Of a DNA stretch of 64,000 bases, positions 1 through 8,259 are shown piece by piece. A program made the translations under genes and the position numbers. The notes beneath the pieces were generated by a model that searched no databases, had not been told where the DNA came from, and was given only the letters and a program-made list of their open reading frames with translations. This DNA is from WHSW01 sp963821345 (GTDB lineage Bacteria; Actinomycetota; Thermoleophilia; Solirubrobacterales; 70-9). How positions within the stretch are numbered: position 1 is the stretch's first letter; every line of letters starts with the position of its first letter. The stretch spans positions 434,001 through 498,000 of the forward strand of contig CAWGDM010000001.1 in assembly GCA_963821345.1 (NCBI GenBank), given 5' to 3'.

Positions 1-901
1 AGGAGACGCCGGTGAGTTGCTCGGAAACCTCCCAGAGCCGCTTCGCGGCCTGCTCGTCGCGCGCCCGGCCGACGGGCTGGACCTCGGTCGGCCCGCCGCG
101 GCCCTGCATGAAGCCGTCGGGCCCGAAGAACTGACCGCCCTGGACCGCGGGCGCGGTGGCCGCGAACAGCTGCGGCAGCGCGCCGCGGTCGGCGCCCTGG
201 GCGAGCACCTTGTTGCCGACCGCGAGCAGCGCCTTGATCGGCCCGGTGGGACCGCTCGACTGCAGGTTGGTGTCCGAGTAGCCGGGATGCGCGAGCACGC
301 TGATCACCGGCAGGCCGGCGGCGCGCAGGCGACGATCGAGCTCGAGCCCGAAGACGGCGTTGGCGAACTTCGACTGCTGGTAGGCGCCGCGCGGCGAGTA
401 GCCCGACTCCGACTGCAGATCGTCCCAGTCGAGCTTGCCGGGCCGGTGCTCGAGGCTGGAGACGGTAACCACCCGCGAGGCACCGCCGGCCGCGAGCGCG
501 TCGAGCAGCAGGCCGGTGAGCGCGAAGTGGCCCAGGTGGTTGGTCCCGAACTGGAGCTCGAAGCCGTCGGCGGTCTCCGAGCGCGGCGGCATCATCACCC
601 CGGCGTTGTTGACGAGCACGTCGACCCTGCCGTGTTCGGCGGCGACCGCGGCGGCGAACTCGCGCACCGAGTCGAGGCTCGCGAGGTCGAGGATCCGCAG
701 GTCGAGGTCGGCGTCGCCGACGTCGCCGAGGATCACGGTTCGCGTCGACTCCGCCTTGCGCTCGTCGCGAGCGGTGCCCACGACCCGGGCGCCCGCGCGG
801 GCCAGCTCGCGGGCCGTCTCCAGGCCGAGGCCGCTGTTCGCCCCGGTGACCACGGCGACGCGGCCGCGCTGGTCGGGGATCTCCTTCGCGCTCCAGCTCA
901 T
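1..901 (-). CDS. Short-chain dehydrogenase/reductase, 3' end outside window
   Basis: The frame is open from an ATG at 901 to the window edge, about 300 codons, so the C-terminus is missing. An N-terminal Rossmann motif VTGANSGLG is followed by NNAGVM, a catalytic-type serine in VTVSSLEHR and an active-site YQQSKFAN (Tyr-x-x-x-Lys). This layout fits the classical SDR subgroup related to retinol dehydrogenase and protochlorophyllide reductase, NAD(P)-dependent oxidoreductases of the cytoplasm. The substrate cannot be told from the sequence. A TAAGCT box 8 nt upstream of the ATG suggests a leaderless transcript. The gene diverges from the amino-acid ABC transporter. Confidence 0.9.
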   Translation of the reverse strand, partial: MSWSAKEIPDQRGRVAVVTGANSGLGLETARELARAGARVVGTARDERKAESTRTVILGDVGDADLDLRILDLASLDSVREFAAAVAAEHGRVDVLVNNAGVMMPPRSETADGFELQFGTNHLGHFALTGLLLDALAAGGASRVVTVSSLEHRPGKLDWDDLQSESGYSPRGAYQQSKFANAVFGLELDRRLRAAGLPVISVLAHPGYSDTNLQSSGPTGPIKALLAVGNKVLAQGADRGALPQLFAATAPAVQGGQFFGPDGFMQGRGGPTEVQPVGRARDEQAAKRLWEVSEQLTGVS

Positions 902-909
902 CGCCGCTG

Positions 910-915
910 AGCTTA
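910..915 (-). promoter_or_regulatory. -10 box of leaderless SDR promoter
   Basis: On the minus strand this reads TAAGCT and ends 8 nt before the SDR start codon, so transcription would begin at or next to the ATG. No Shine-Dalgarno sequence fits in that space. Confidence 0.45.
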
Positions 916-935
916 CGGCGGGCGCGGCTTGCGCA

Positions 936-941
936 TAGGAT
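936..941 (+). promoter_or_regulatory. -10 box of the amino-acid ABC transporter operon
   Basis: TAGGAT lies 36 nt before the GTG start at 978, leaving room for a short leader with the AGAGGT ribosome-binding site at about 965. It is the same hexamer seen before the PAP2 and MalT-like genes. Confidence 0.45.
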
Positions 942-977
942 TGGCGCGCCCCACCACCAGAGTCAGAGGTCGCCATC

Positions 978-1850
978 GTGTCGAAGATCCGGATCGCCGT
1001 CGCCCTGCTTGCCGTGCTCGCCGCCGCCGCGCTGGCGGCCTGCGGCTCCGACGACGGCTCGACCACCGACACCTCCGCCGACACGGGCTCGGTGTCGCTG
1101 TCGGACTGCACCCCGGACACCCTGCAGACGGTCACCGACGGCAAGCTGACGATCGCCACCGACAAGCCCGCCTACCCGCCCTACTTCGAGGACAACGACC
1201 CGACCAACGGCCAGGGCTTCGAGAGCGCCGTCGCCTACGCGATCGCCGACCAGCTCGGCTTCAGCGCCGACGACGTCGAATGGACGGTGGTGCCGTTCAA
1301 CGCCTCCTACGCGCCGGGCCCGAAGGACTTCGACTTCGACGTCAACCAGATCTCGATCACCCCGAAGCGCGCCGAGCAGGTCGACTTCTCCGCCCCCTAC
1401 TACGAGGCCGACCAGGCGGTCGTGGTCAAGAAGGGCTCCGACCTCGACGGGGTCACCTCGCTCGCCGAGCTCCAGGACGCGACGATCGGCGTCCAGATCG
1501 GGACCACCAGCCTCGACGCGGTCAACGCGGAGATCCAGCCGTCCTCGGACCCGCAGGTCTTCGACACCTCCAACGACGTCGTCTCGGCGCTCAAGAACGA
1601 CCAGGTCGACGCGATCGTCGTCGACGTGCCGACCGCCTTCTATCTGACCGCGGTGCAGATCCCGGAGGCGACCACGGTCGGCCAGTTCCCCGCCCCCGGC
1701 GGCGACCAGTGGGGCGCGCTGATGGAGAAGGACTCGCCGCTGACCGGCTGCGTCTCGGCGGCGGTCACCGCGCTCAGCGACTCCGGCGATCTGGCCGCGA
1801 TCGAGCAGAAGTGGATGAGCGACGTAACCAAGGCGCCGGTCCTCCAGTAG
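978..1850 (+). CDS. ABC transporter substrate-binding lipoprotein, polar amino-acid type
   Basis: This 290-residue protein starts with GTG behind an AGAGGT ribosome-binding site. Its N-terminus is a lipoprotein signal (hydrophobic run, lipobox ALAAC, lipidated Cys22), so it should be anchored outside the membrane. The rest matches solute-binding family 3: LTIATDKPAYPPYF near the start of lobe 1, ISITPKRAEQVDFSAPYY, and a lobe-2 segment GVQIGTTS. It would deliver a polar amino acid or related compound to the permease and ATPase encoded directly downstream. The exact ligand is not readable. Confidence 0.93.
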   Translation: MSKIRIAVALLAVLAAAALAACGSDDGSTTDTSADTGSVSLSDCTPDTLQTVTDGKLTIATDKPAYPPYFEDNDPTNGQGFESAVAYAIADQLGFSADDVEWTVVPFNASYAPGPKDFDFDVNQISITPKRAEQVDFSAPYYEADQAVVVKKGSDLDGVTSLAELQDATIGVQIGTTSLDAVNAEIQPSSDPQVFDTSNDVVSALKNDQVDAIVVDVPTAFYLTAVQIPEATTVGQFPAPGGDQWGALMEKDSPLTGCVSAAVTALSDSGDLAAIEQKWMSDVTKAPVLQ

Positions 1851-1866
1851 CACCGACCGCTTAGCG

Positions 1867-2686
1867 ATGGCGGACCGCCGCGCAGAGCGGGCGGCGGCGC
1901 GGCGCGCCAAGGACCGCCGCGGGTTCGCGATCGCCGTGATCTCGACCGTGGTCGTGATCGGCGGCCTGAGCGTCGCGATCCTGACCAGCTCGGGCTGGCC
2001 CGACGTCCGCGACACCTTCTTCAACGCCGACGTCTTCAAGGAGTCGTTCCCCGACATCCTCACGCGCGTTCTGGCTCGACGTGCGGGTCTTCTGCATCGT
2101 CGAGGTCGTCGTCCTGATCCTCGGCCTGGTGGTCGCGCTGGTGCGCACGACCGGCGCCCCGGCGCTGTTTCCCGTGCGGCTGATCGCGACCGTCTACACC
2201 GACGTCTTCCGCGGCATCCCGACCGTGCTCTTGGTCTACCTGGTCGGGTTCGGGGTCCCGGCGCTCGACCTCAGCGGCCTGCCGACCGAGCCGGTGGTGC
2301 TGGGCGGGATCGCGCTGGCGCTCTCCTACGGCGCCTACGTCAGCGAGGTCTACCGGGCCGGCCTGCGCTCGGTGCACCCGGGTCAGCGCGACGGTGCGCT
2401 GGCGATCGGGCTCACCGAGCGCCAGGCGATGCGCTACGTGATCCTCCCTCAGGCGGTGCGGCGCGTCGGCCCGCCGCTGCTCAACGACTTCATCGCGCTG
2501 CAGAAGGACGTCGCCCTGATCGCGATCATCGGCGTCTCCGGCGAGGCGTTCCGGGTCGCCCAGATCGACGCCTCGACCGACTTCAACTACACGCCGATGG
2601 TCGCCGCGGCGCTGCTCTACCTGGCGGTGACGATCCCGCTCGCGCGGTTGCTCGAGCGCTGGGGCTACACCGAGGCGGCGACATGA
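1867..2686 (+). CDS. Amino-acid ABC transporter permease (frame broken near 2065)
   Basis: The N-terminal part runs in frame from the ATG at 1867 (one transmembrane segment, then ESFPDILTR). The rest continues in the next frame (FWLDVRVFCIVEVVVL). One base must be skipped around 2062-2068, inside CACGCGCGTT; a missing CG in that run would do the same. The C-terminal part is a typical HisM/GlnP-type permease with TVYTDVFRGIPTVLLVYLVG and the ATPase-contacting EAA loop near GALAIGLTERQAMRYVILPQ. It lies between the binding protein and the ATPase, and its TGA overlaps the ATPase ATG. Probably intact in the organism. Confidence 0.88.
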
Positions 2687-3435
2687 GCGCGACGCCCGTA
2701 TTGGAGTTCCGCGGGGTGACCAAGGCGTTCGGCGAGCGCGAGGTCCTGCACGGGATCGACCTGGAGATTCACGAGCACGAGGCGATCGCGGTGATCGGGG
2801 CGTCGGGCTCGGGCAAGTCGACGCTGCTGCGCTGCGCCGACCTGCTGATCGAGATCGACGACGGCGACATCTTCCTCGACGGCGAGGTGATCACCGACCC
2901 CTCGGTCGACCCGGTCAGCGTCCGCCGGCGGCTCGGCCTGGTGTTCCAGGCCTACAACCTGTTCCCGCACCTGACCGTGCTCCAGAACGTCGTCCTCGGC
3001 AGCCACCGGGGTCACGGGGTGCCGCGCGGCGAGGCCGAGGAGGCCGCCCGAGCGCAGCTCGGACGGCTCGGGCTCGCCGGGCGCGAGGACGACCGCCCGG
3101 AGGAGCTCTCGGGCGGCCAGCAGCAGCGGGTGGCGCTGGCGCGGGCGTTCCTGGCGCGGCCCCGGGCGATGCTGCTCGACGAGGTCACCTCGGCGCTCGA
3201 CCCGGAGCTGGTCGGCGAGGTCCTGGAGACGGTCAGGGCGCTGAAGTCCGAGGGGGTGACGATGCTGATCGCCACCCACGAGATGGGCTTCGCCCGCGAG
3301 GTCGCCGACCGGGTCGGCTACCTGCACGAGGGCAAGCTGGTCGAGGTCGGCGCCCCCGAGCAGGTGCTCGGCGACCCGCAGCAGCCCGAGACCCAGAAGT
3401 TCCTGCGGCGCCTGCTCGAAGCCGGGCGCGCCTGA
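2683..3435 (+). CDS. Amino-acid ABC transporter ATP-binding protein
   Basis: This is a 250-residue ABC ATPase of the GlnQ/HisP type. It has Walker A GASGSGKS, signature LSGGQQQR, Walker B AMLLDEVTSALDP and switch histidine ATHEM. The length is normal for the family. The ATG overlaps the permease stop (ATGA), indicating translational coupling. It powers import by the upstream permease with the substrate-binding lipoprotein. The three-gene order binding protein, permease, ATPase is the usual polar amino-acid uptake operon. Confidence 0.95.
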   Translation: MSATPVLEFRGVTKAFGEREVLHGIDLEIHEHEAIAVIGASGSGKSTLLRCADLLIEIDDGDIFLDGEVITDPSVDPVSVRRRLGLVFQAYNLFPHLTVLQNVVLGSHRGHGVPRGEAEEAARAQLGRLGLAGREDDRPEELSGGQQQRVALARAFLARPRAMLLDEVTSALDPELVGEVLETVRALKSEGVTMLIATHEMGFAREVADRVGYLHEGKLVEVGAPEQVLGDPQQPETQKFLRRLLEAGRA

Positions 3436-3452
3436 ATAACTCGCGCCGAACT

Positions 3453-3469
3453 TCATCCAGTTTGGGCGA
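3453..3469 (+). promoter_or_regulatory. 17-bp dyad operator upstream of DUF1254 gene
   Basis: TCATCCAGTTTGGGCGA is one of 12 copies of the TCAYCC-N5-GGRYGA element. Exactly 22 nt separate it from TGGGAT (3492-3497), a likely -10, and an AAGGAAG ribosome-binding site and ATG at 3531 follow. The dyad centre would lie near -43, a class II activator position. Confidence 0.65.
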
Positions 3470-3530
3470 TGCGCCGCGAGTCTGCCGTTGGTGGGATTTG
3501 AGCGCCAAGCGGAAGCGAAAGGAAGCCTCG

Positions 3531-5089
3531 ATGACGATCCCCCCGGAGACACTGGAAGCGGTCTCGACCCCGGCCACGGCCGACACCCGAATCGGCGAGC
3601 TTCGGTTCACCGACGGCGTCGCGGACGCCGAGACCGCGAGCGCCGTCTACGACCACCTGGACCTCGTCCGCGGGATCGACGCGTTCCTGCACTCGTTCCA
3701 GGGCGTGTCGATGCTGGCGATCCGCCGCGGATTTCGCGACGCCGGCGTCGCCGACGGCGACGTCCTGCTGTTCTCGGGCCTGATGGACTCGCACTCGCTG
3801 TTTTTGACCGGGAACGCGGACACCGTCTACTTCCTCAGCTTCGTCGACCTCAGCGACGGGCCTATCGTCTTCGAAGCCCCGCCGGGCACCCTCGGGCTGG
3901 TCAACGACATGTGGTTCCGCTGGGTCATCGACGTCGGTCTTCCCGGCCCGGACCGAGGCGTGGGCGGACGCTTCCTCCTGGTCGGGCCGGACTACGACGG
4001 GCTCCTCCCCGAGGGCGGCTTCCAGGTCGCCCGCTCGACCACGAACGGCGTCTGCCTCCTGTGCCGCGCGTTCATGGAGGACAGCGACCCGGCCCCGACG
4101 GTGGCGAGGATCAAGCAGGACATGAAGATCTACCCGTACGAGCCGGGGACCTTCGGGACCACGATCGCGAGCTTCCTGGCCGGCGAGGCACCGCTGAAGC
4201 CGCTCACCGAGCCCAATCCGCCCAAGTTCATCGAGGGCACGGGCAAGGAGATGAACACGCTGCCGCCGAACGATTTCTCGTTCTACGAGCTGCTCGACGA
4301 GCTCGTGCAGTCGGAGCCGGCGTCGGCGCTCGACCCCGAGATCGCGGGTCACGCGCGGTCGATCGGAATCGTCAAGGGCAAGGAGTTCAAGCCCGACGCG
4401 CGCATGCGCAAGACCCTCGAGGAGGCGGTGGTGCTCGGCAATGCGACCGCGCGCACGATCAGCACCCGGGCCAGGGCCGACGAGGGCTTCGCCTACTACG
4501 ACGACGATCCCGATTCGAGCTGGTTCAACCCGCTGTTCGCCGGCGGCTACAGCTGGATGGATCCGCCGCCGGAGATCACGCCGGATGGCGTCAAGCCCTA
4601 TCCGATCACCGGCGCGCGGGCCTTCAACTCGCGGATCGGCTTCTACTACATCGCGACCGGGGACTCCCCGTCGATGTGCATGCGCTTGACGGGCATCGGC
4701 TCGCAGTACCTGATGACCTTCATGGACTCGAACGGGGAGGTCCTCGACGGCGCGCAACCACTACCGCCTGACCCTGCCGCCGGACATCCCGGCGGAGCGG
4801 TTCTGGTCGGTCACCGTCTACGACAACCAGACGCGCTCGATGCTGCAGACCGATCAGGACTTACCCGCGCGCCGGCAGCCAGAGCTTCCCGTCGCCGGCG
4901 GCCACCGCCGAGGAGGACGGCTCGACGATCGTCCACTTCTCACCCGAGCAGCCCGACGGCGTCGAGCGCGGCAACTGGATCCAGACGGTGCCCGACCAGG
5001 GCTGGTTCCCGATCCTGCGCTGCTACAGCCCCAAGGCCTCGTTCTTCGACAAGAGCTGGCGGCCCAGCGAAGTCGAGCCGGTGGACTAG
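3531..5089 (+). CDS. DUF1254/DUF1214 family protein (frame broken twice)
   Basis: ATG at 3531 follows AAAGGAAG. The N-terminal half is a DUF1254 domain (GNADTVYFLSFVDLSDGP) and the C-terminal part is DUF1214 (ERFWSVTVYD, then TRSMLQTDQD). Frames change near 4752 (GACGGCGCGCAACC) and near 4860 (GACTTACCC). Each needs one base skipped to recover the family motifs, and the last part ends at TAG 5087-5089 after FDKSWRPSEVEPVD. No secretion signal is evident. The biochemical role of the family is not established. The 17-bp operator upstream places it in the putative MalT-like regulon. Confidence 0.85.
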
Positions 5090-5093
5090 GGCG

Positions 5094-5312
5094 TCACCAC
5101 TTGATCTCGATCTCGAGCTCGCGCTCGTCGGTCTCGACCTCGAGCTCGACCTTGAGCTCGACCTCGTCGGGGACATGGACCGTCATCGAGATCCCGCCCT
5201 CCCCGAACTTGACCTCGTTGCCCTTCGCGAGCTGGGTCGCCAACTTCCGCAGCCGGCTCACGACTTCCGCGCGGCTGACCTTCTCCTTCTGCTCGATCTC
5301 GACGATGTCCAT
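5094..5312 (-). CDS. Amphi-Trp domain small protein
   Basis: This 72-residue protein begins at an ATG behind a strong GAAGGAGG site. It has a helical, charged N-terminus (VEIEQKEKVSRAEVVSRLRK) and ends in alternating beta-like residues ELEIEIKW, the pattern of the amphi-Trp domain. The role of that domain is unknown. Its start overlaps the stop of the upstream lipid kinase (TGATG), so the two are probably co-translated. The assignment rests on the C-terminal pattern. Confidence 0.7.
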   Translation of the reverse strand: MDIVEIEQKEKVSRAEVVSRLRKLATQLAKGNEVKFGEGGISMTVHVPDEVELKVELEVETDERELEIEIKW

Positions 5313-6613
5313 CAGGCCTCCTTCGTTGGTGGGTGGGTTGACGAGCTGCGTCCGGCCGCGATCCGTACGAGAAGGCGAACACCGTCGACGGTGCCTTCGG
5401 GCAAGAGCGCCGATGGCGAGGCGCCGGGATGCTGGGGCGCGATTCGCACTCGCAGGACGAGCGGGCGGATCGAGAACCGCAGCGGTGGATCGAGTCGCAG
5501 CGCCTCGCCGTCGATCCCGGCGGCAACGGGCTGATCGGCACGAACCTCGAAGGTCGGCGCGCTCCACTCCCGAACCGGTCGCTGAAGCGCGCGGCCGCGC
5601 TCGCCACCCCCTGCCGGCGCTCCCGCGATTGTGATCCCGAGCAGGCCGTCGTCGATCGCGGGACGGGTCCCGGAGCCGATCGCCCGGCCGAGGCGGTAGC
5701 GGTTGTTGGAGACGAGGATGACCGCGGCGGCGCGATGCTCATGGCCCTCCGGGCCGGTCCAGTGCAGGTCGAGACCCTCGCCCTCGGACCCGAGCGTGTC
5801 GGGCACCGTGTCCAGCAACGTCCGCAGCTTCGCGTCCCGGTAGCCGCTGCGCTGGACCGCCTCCGCGTAGACGCCCAGCGAAACGTTGTTGACGAACACG
5901 CGCCCGTTCACGTCGCCCAGGTCGACGCAGCGCTCGTTGCCGGAGACGAAGGCATCGAGCGCGCCGACGACGTCGTCGCGATCCACCCCGAGGTCGAGCG
6001 CGAAGTGGTTTCGCGTCCCCGCCGGGATGCACGCATAGGGGAGGTCGAGCTCGGCGGCGACCGAGGCGACGACCGCCTGCGAGCCGTCACCTCCGGCCAT
6101 CGCCAGGGCATCGGCGCCGCCCGCGACCGCGTCCCGGGCGATCCGCTCCAGGTCCTTGCCGGGCGTCAGCTCGATCGACTCGATCCCGCGGGCCCGCGCC
6201 TCGGTCGCAAGCGAGAAGCGCTCGGCCTTGCCGCCACCCGACTTCGGGTTGAAGATCAGCACCGGGCGCTTCGGCGCCGGGACCGACGCGAGCTGCGCTC
6301 GCTCGCTGACCGCGAAACGCGCCAGCGCCCCCGCGACGAGGATCCCGGCGACGATCAGGGAGATCTCGAGCACGCGCTCGTCGAGCATCAACAGCAGCGC
6401 CACGGCCAGCGCGATCGCCGCCGCCGCCAGCGCCAGACCGCGGGTCAGACCGCGGTGCAAAACGCCGTACCAACCGACGTAGGCTCCGAGGCAAACCAGA
6501 CCGGCCACGGCGAGGCCCTGCGGGAACTCCTGAAACACCACGACCACGGCAAGAACCAGGGCGGCGAGGCCGATGATCAGGGCGCCGACGGCGGCGACCC
6601 GCCTGTCGCTCAT
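5312..6613 (-). CDS. Diacylglycerol/lipid kinase with N-terminal membrane segments
   Basis: Starting at the ATG at 6613, this is a 433-residue protein. Residues 5-105 form three to four hydrophobic segments. A DAGK catalytic domain then begins at VLIFNPKSGGGK (about 118-129) and contains the GGDGS nucleotide motif in ALAMAGGDGSQ and the IPAGTRNHFALDLG loop. It probably phosphorylates a membrane lipid such as diacylglycerol or a related alcohol, at the membrane. Divergent from the PAP2 phosphatase, a plausible opposing lipid-phosphate activity. A longer N-terminal start is open but would overlap the divergent promoter. Confidence 0.88.
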   Translation of the reverse strand: MSDRRVAAVGALIIGLAALVLAVVVVFQEFPQGLAVAGLVCLGAYVGWYGVLHRGLTRGLALAAAAIALAVALLLMLDERVLEISLIVAGILVAGALARFAVSERAQLASVPAPKRPVLIFNPKSGGGKAERFSLATEARARGIESIELTPGKDLERIARDAVAGGADALAMAGGDGSQAVVASVAAELDLPYACIPAGTRNHFALDLGVDRDDVVGALDAFVSGNERCVDLGDVNGRVFVNNVSLGVYAEAVQRSGYRDAKLRTLLDTVPDTLGSEGEGLDLHWTGPEGHEHRAAAVILVSNNRYRLGRAIGSGTRPAIDDGLLGITIAGAPAGGGERGRALQRPVREWSAPTFEVRADQPVAAGIDGEALRLDPPLRFSIRPLVLRVRIAPQHPGASPSALLPEGTVDGVRLLVRIAAGRSSSTHPPTKEA

Positions 6614-6618
6614 AGGAT
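6613..6618 (+). promoter_or_regulatory. -10 box of leaderless PAP2 promoter
   Basis: TAGGAT precedes the TTG start of the PAP2 gene by 9 nt with no ribosome-binding site between. It overlaps the start codon of the divergent lipid kinase gene. Confidence 0.45.
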
Positions 6619-6627
6619 TAGCCCCGC

Positions 6628-7203
6628 TTGAGCCCGCCCGATGCAGAACCCGAGGATTCGCCAGGACCGGCGTGGCTTCGCGACGCCGAGCGAGTCGACG
6701 GCGCCGTCTACGCGGCGATCGCGCAGACACCGACCCCGGCGCTCGACGCGGCGATGGCCCGCCTCACCCACGCCGCCGACTACTCGCGCCTGTGGCTGGC
6801 GGCGGCGGGGATCATGGCGGCGACCGGAGGGGCGCGGGGCCGTCGCGCGGCGTCCAGCGGCCTGGCGTCGGTCGGCGTGACCGCGGCGGTCGTCAATCTC
6901 GGCCTCAAGCCCCTCGGGGGCCGGCGGCGCCCGGACCGCGCCGCCGAGCAGGTTCCCCTGGAGCGGCAGGCGCGGATGCCGATCTCGACCTCGTTCCCGT
7001 CGGGTCACTCGGCGGCCGCCTTCGCCTTCGCGACCGGCGTCGGTCATGTGCTGCCAGGGGTCTCCGTACCCCTGCAGGGCCTCGCCGCGGTGGTCGCGTA
7101 CTCGCGCGTCCACACCGGCGTGCATTACCCCGGCGACGTCCTCGCCGGGGCACTCTGCGGGACCGTACTCGCCCGGCTGACGGCGCACGCGATCGACCGC
7201 TGA
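6628..7203 (+). CDS. PAP2 superfamily phosphatase, membrane bound
   Basis: This 191-residue protein contains the three acid-phosphatase signatures in order: KPLGGRRRP (KX6RP type), FPSGHSAAAF (PSGH) and YSRVHTGVHYPGDV (SRX5HX3D). Several hydrophobic segments surround them. It probably removes phosphate from a lipid such as phosphatidate or undecaprenyl diphosphate. TTG is taken as the start because it lies 9 nt after a TAGGAT box. It diverges from the DAGK-type kinase 14 nt away. Confidence 0.9.
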   Translation: MSPPDAEPEDSPGPAWLRDAERVDGAVYAAIAQTPTPALDAAMARLTHAADYSRLWLAAAGIMAATGGARGRRAASSGLASVGVTAAVVNLGLKPLGGRRRPDRAAEQVPLERQARMPISTSFPSGHSAAAFAFATGVGHVLPGVSVPLQGLAAVVAYSRVHTGVHYPGDVLAGALCGTVLARLTAHAIDR

Positions 7204-7221
7204 CATATCGCGGCGCGAGGC

Positions 7222-7731
7222 CTAGCTCGCGTCCTCCTTGGCGGCCGCGTCGATCTCGCGCTTGAGCTCCTCGGCGTCGGCGTCGACCTGCTTTTCGATC
7301 AGCTTGTTGGCGCGCGTCATCGCCTTCTCGAGCTGCTCCTCGATCTTCGACTCGCCGATCACGATCACCGCGGCGGTGCCGGCCTCGAGCTCGTCGCCGA
7401 GCTCCTTCAGGTCGCCGCGCGAGATCCCGCCGCGCAGGTGGCCGACCAGGCCGCCGGCGCCGGCGCCGACGATCGCGCTGCCAAGGATCGCGGGCGGGAA
7501 GATGATCCCGACCAGCGCTCCGACGCCGGCACCGGTCCAGGCGCCGTGCTGGGTCGGCTTCTCGGTCTTGGTCACGTGGACCTTGCCGTCTTCGTCGCGG
7601 CGGATCACCGCGGAGTCGAAGGTTCCGATCGCGCCGAGGGCGTGGAGATCGAAGACCGCCTCGTAGTCGGCCTCGGCGTCGGCGATGTCGTCGTAGATCG
7701 CGGCGTAGAGGAACACGGGTCTGTCGGACAT
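7222..7731 (-). CDS. DUF1269-like protein with glycine-rich membrane hairpin
   Basis: This is a 169-residue protein. The N-terminus (AAIYDDIADAEADYEAV) and the C-terminal half (GTAAVIVIG, then a charged coiled-coil-like helix) flank a small-residue hydrophobic stretch (GALVGIIFPPAILG) that could form a membrane hairpin. This is the DUF1269 layout, whose function is not established. The ATG follows AAAGGAAG in a leader nearly identical to that of the CMD-like gene at 11207. The upstream operator at 7801-7817 and a TAGCGT -10 at 7773-7778 drive it. Confidence 0.82.
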   Translation of the reverse strand: MSDRPVFLYAAIYDDIADAEADYEAVFDLHALGAIGTFDSAVIRRDEDGKVHVTKTEKPTQHGAWTGAGVGALVGIIFPPAILGSAIVGAGAGGLVGHLRGGISRGDLKELGDELEAGTAAVIVIGESKIEEQLEKAMTRANKLIEKQVDADAEELKREIDAAAKEDAS

Positions 7732-7800
7732 GGGTGCTTCCTTTCGCTTGGGGACTGATTGGGAGTGTCCCGACGCTAGGCAGCGCGGGCGCAAGGGTCA

Positions 7801-7817
7801 TCGCCCGAATCGGATGA
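7801..7817 (-). promoter_or_regulatory. 17-bp dyad operator upstream of DUF1269 gene
   Basis: On the minus strand it reads TCATCCGATTCGGGCGA. Exactly 22 nt separate it from TAGCGT (7773-7778), the likely -10 of the DUF1269 gene. Confidence 0.72.
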
Positions 7818-7833
7818 ATCGGGCCAACGCGAA

Positions 7834-8259
7834 TCACCCGTTTTGGGGGGTGCGCTGCTCTAGGCTAGACTCTTCCTCGTTGGCGGAACGGCTGCGGCGG
7901 CGGGCGCCGAGCCGCTCCTTGAGCTTGCCGCGTTCGGCCTTCTGCGAGATGTAGTTCTCGGCGACCGAGGCGAGCAGGGCGACGAAGACGCCGAGGCCGG
8001 TCAGGATGTAGACGATCGTGAAGATCTGGGTTCCGTCGCTGGTCGGATGAATGTCTCCGTAGCCGACCGTGGTCAGGGTTACGACGCAGAAGTAGAGCGC
8101 GTCGACGAGCGACCAGCCATCCTCGAAACGCCAGTAAAAGAGTGTCCCCGTCAGCAGTAGGACCGCGGCAACGACGGGTAGCGCCTTGGTCTCGGGATCA
8201 CGCCAGGTCGCAACCAGCGCGCCCCAGAGCCCCCGGAAGGCGAGCAGGAGCGGGATCAT
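7834..8259 (-). CDS. Two-transmembrane potassium channel
   Basis: This 141-residue protein has two transmembrane helices flanking a pore loop with the K+ selectivity filter TVGYGD in VTLTTVGYGDIHPTSD. A short basic cytoplasmic tail follows, without a RCK or other ligand-binding domain. It should form a tetrameric K+ channel. Its ATG overlaps the stop of the PerM-like gene upstream (ATGA), so the two form an operon driven from the promoter at 9468. A second channel of this kind lies at 46909. Confidence 0.9.
   Translation of the reverse strand: MIPLLLAFRGLWGALVATWRDPETKALPVVAAVLLLTGTLFYWRFEDGWSLVDALYFCVVTLTTVGYGDIHPTSDGTQIFTIVYILTGLGVFVALLASVAENYISQKAERGKLKERLGARRRSRSANEEESSLEQRTPQNG

Noticed and set aside
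1867..3435. A 522-codon frame that looks like a permease-ATPase fusion
   Set aside because: The middle of that frame is out-of-frame permease sequence. The real permease runs in the neighbouring frame and the ATPase starts at 2683.
7832..7852. A further dyad-like sequence, TCACCCGTTTTGGGGGG, considered as a 13th operator
   Set aside because: The right arm lacks the invariant GA, and it is the 3' end and stop codon of the K+ channel gene. The good operator at 7801-7817 is enough for the DUF1269 promoter.
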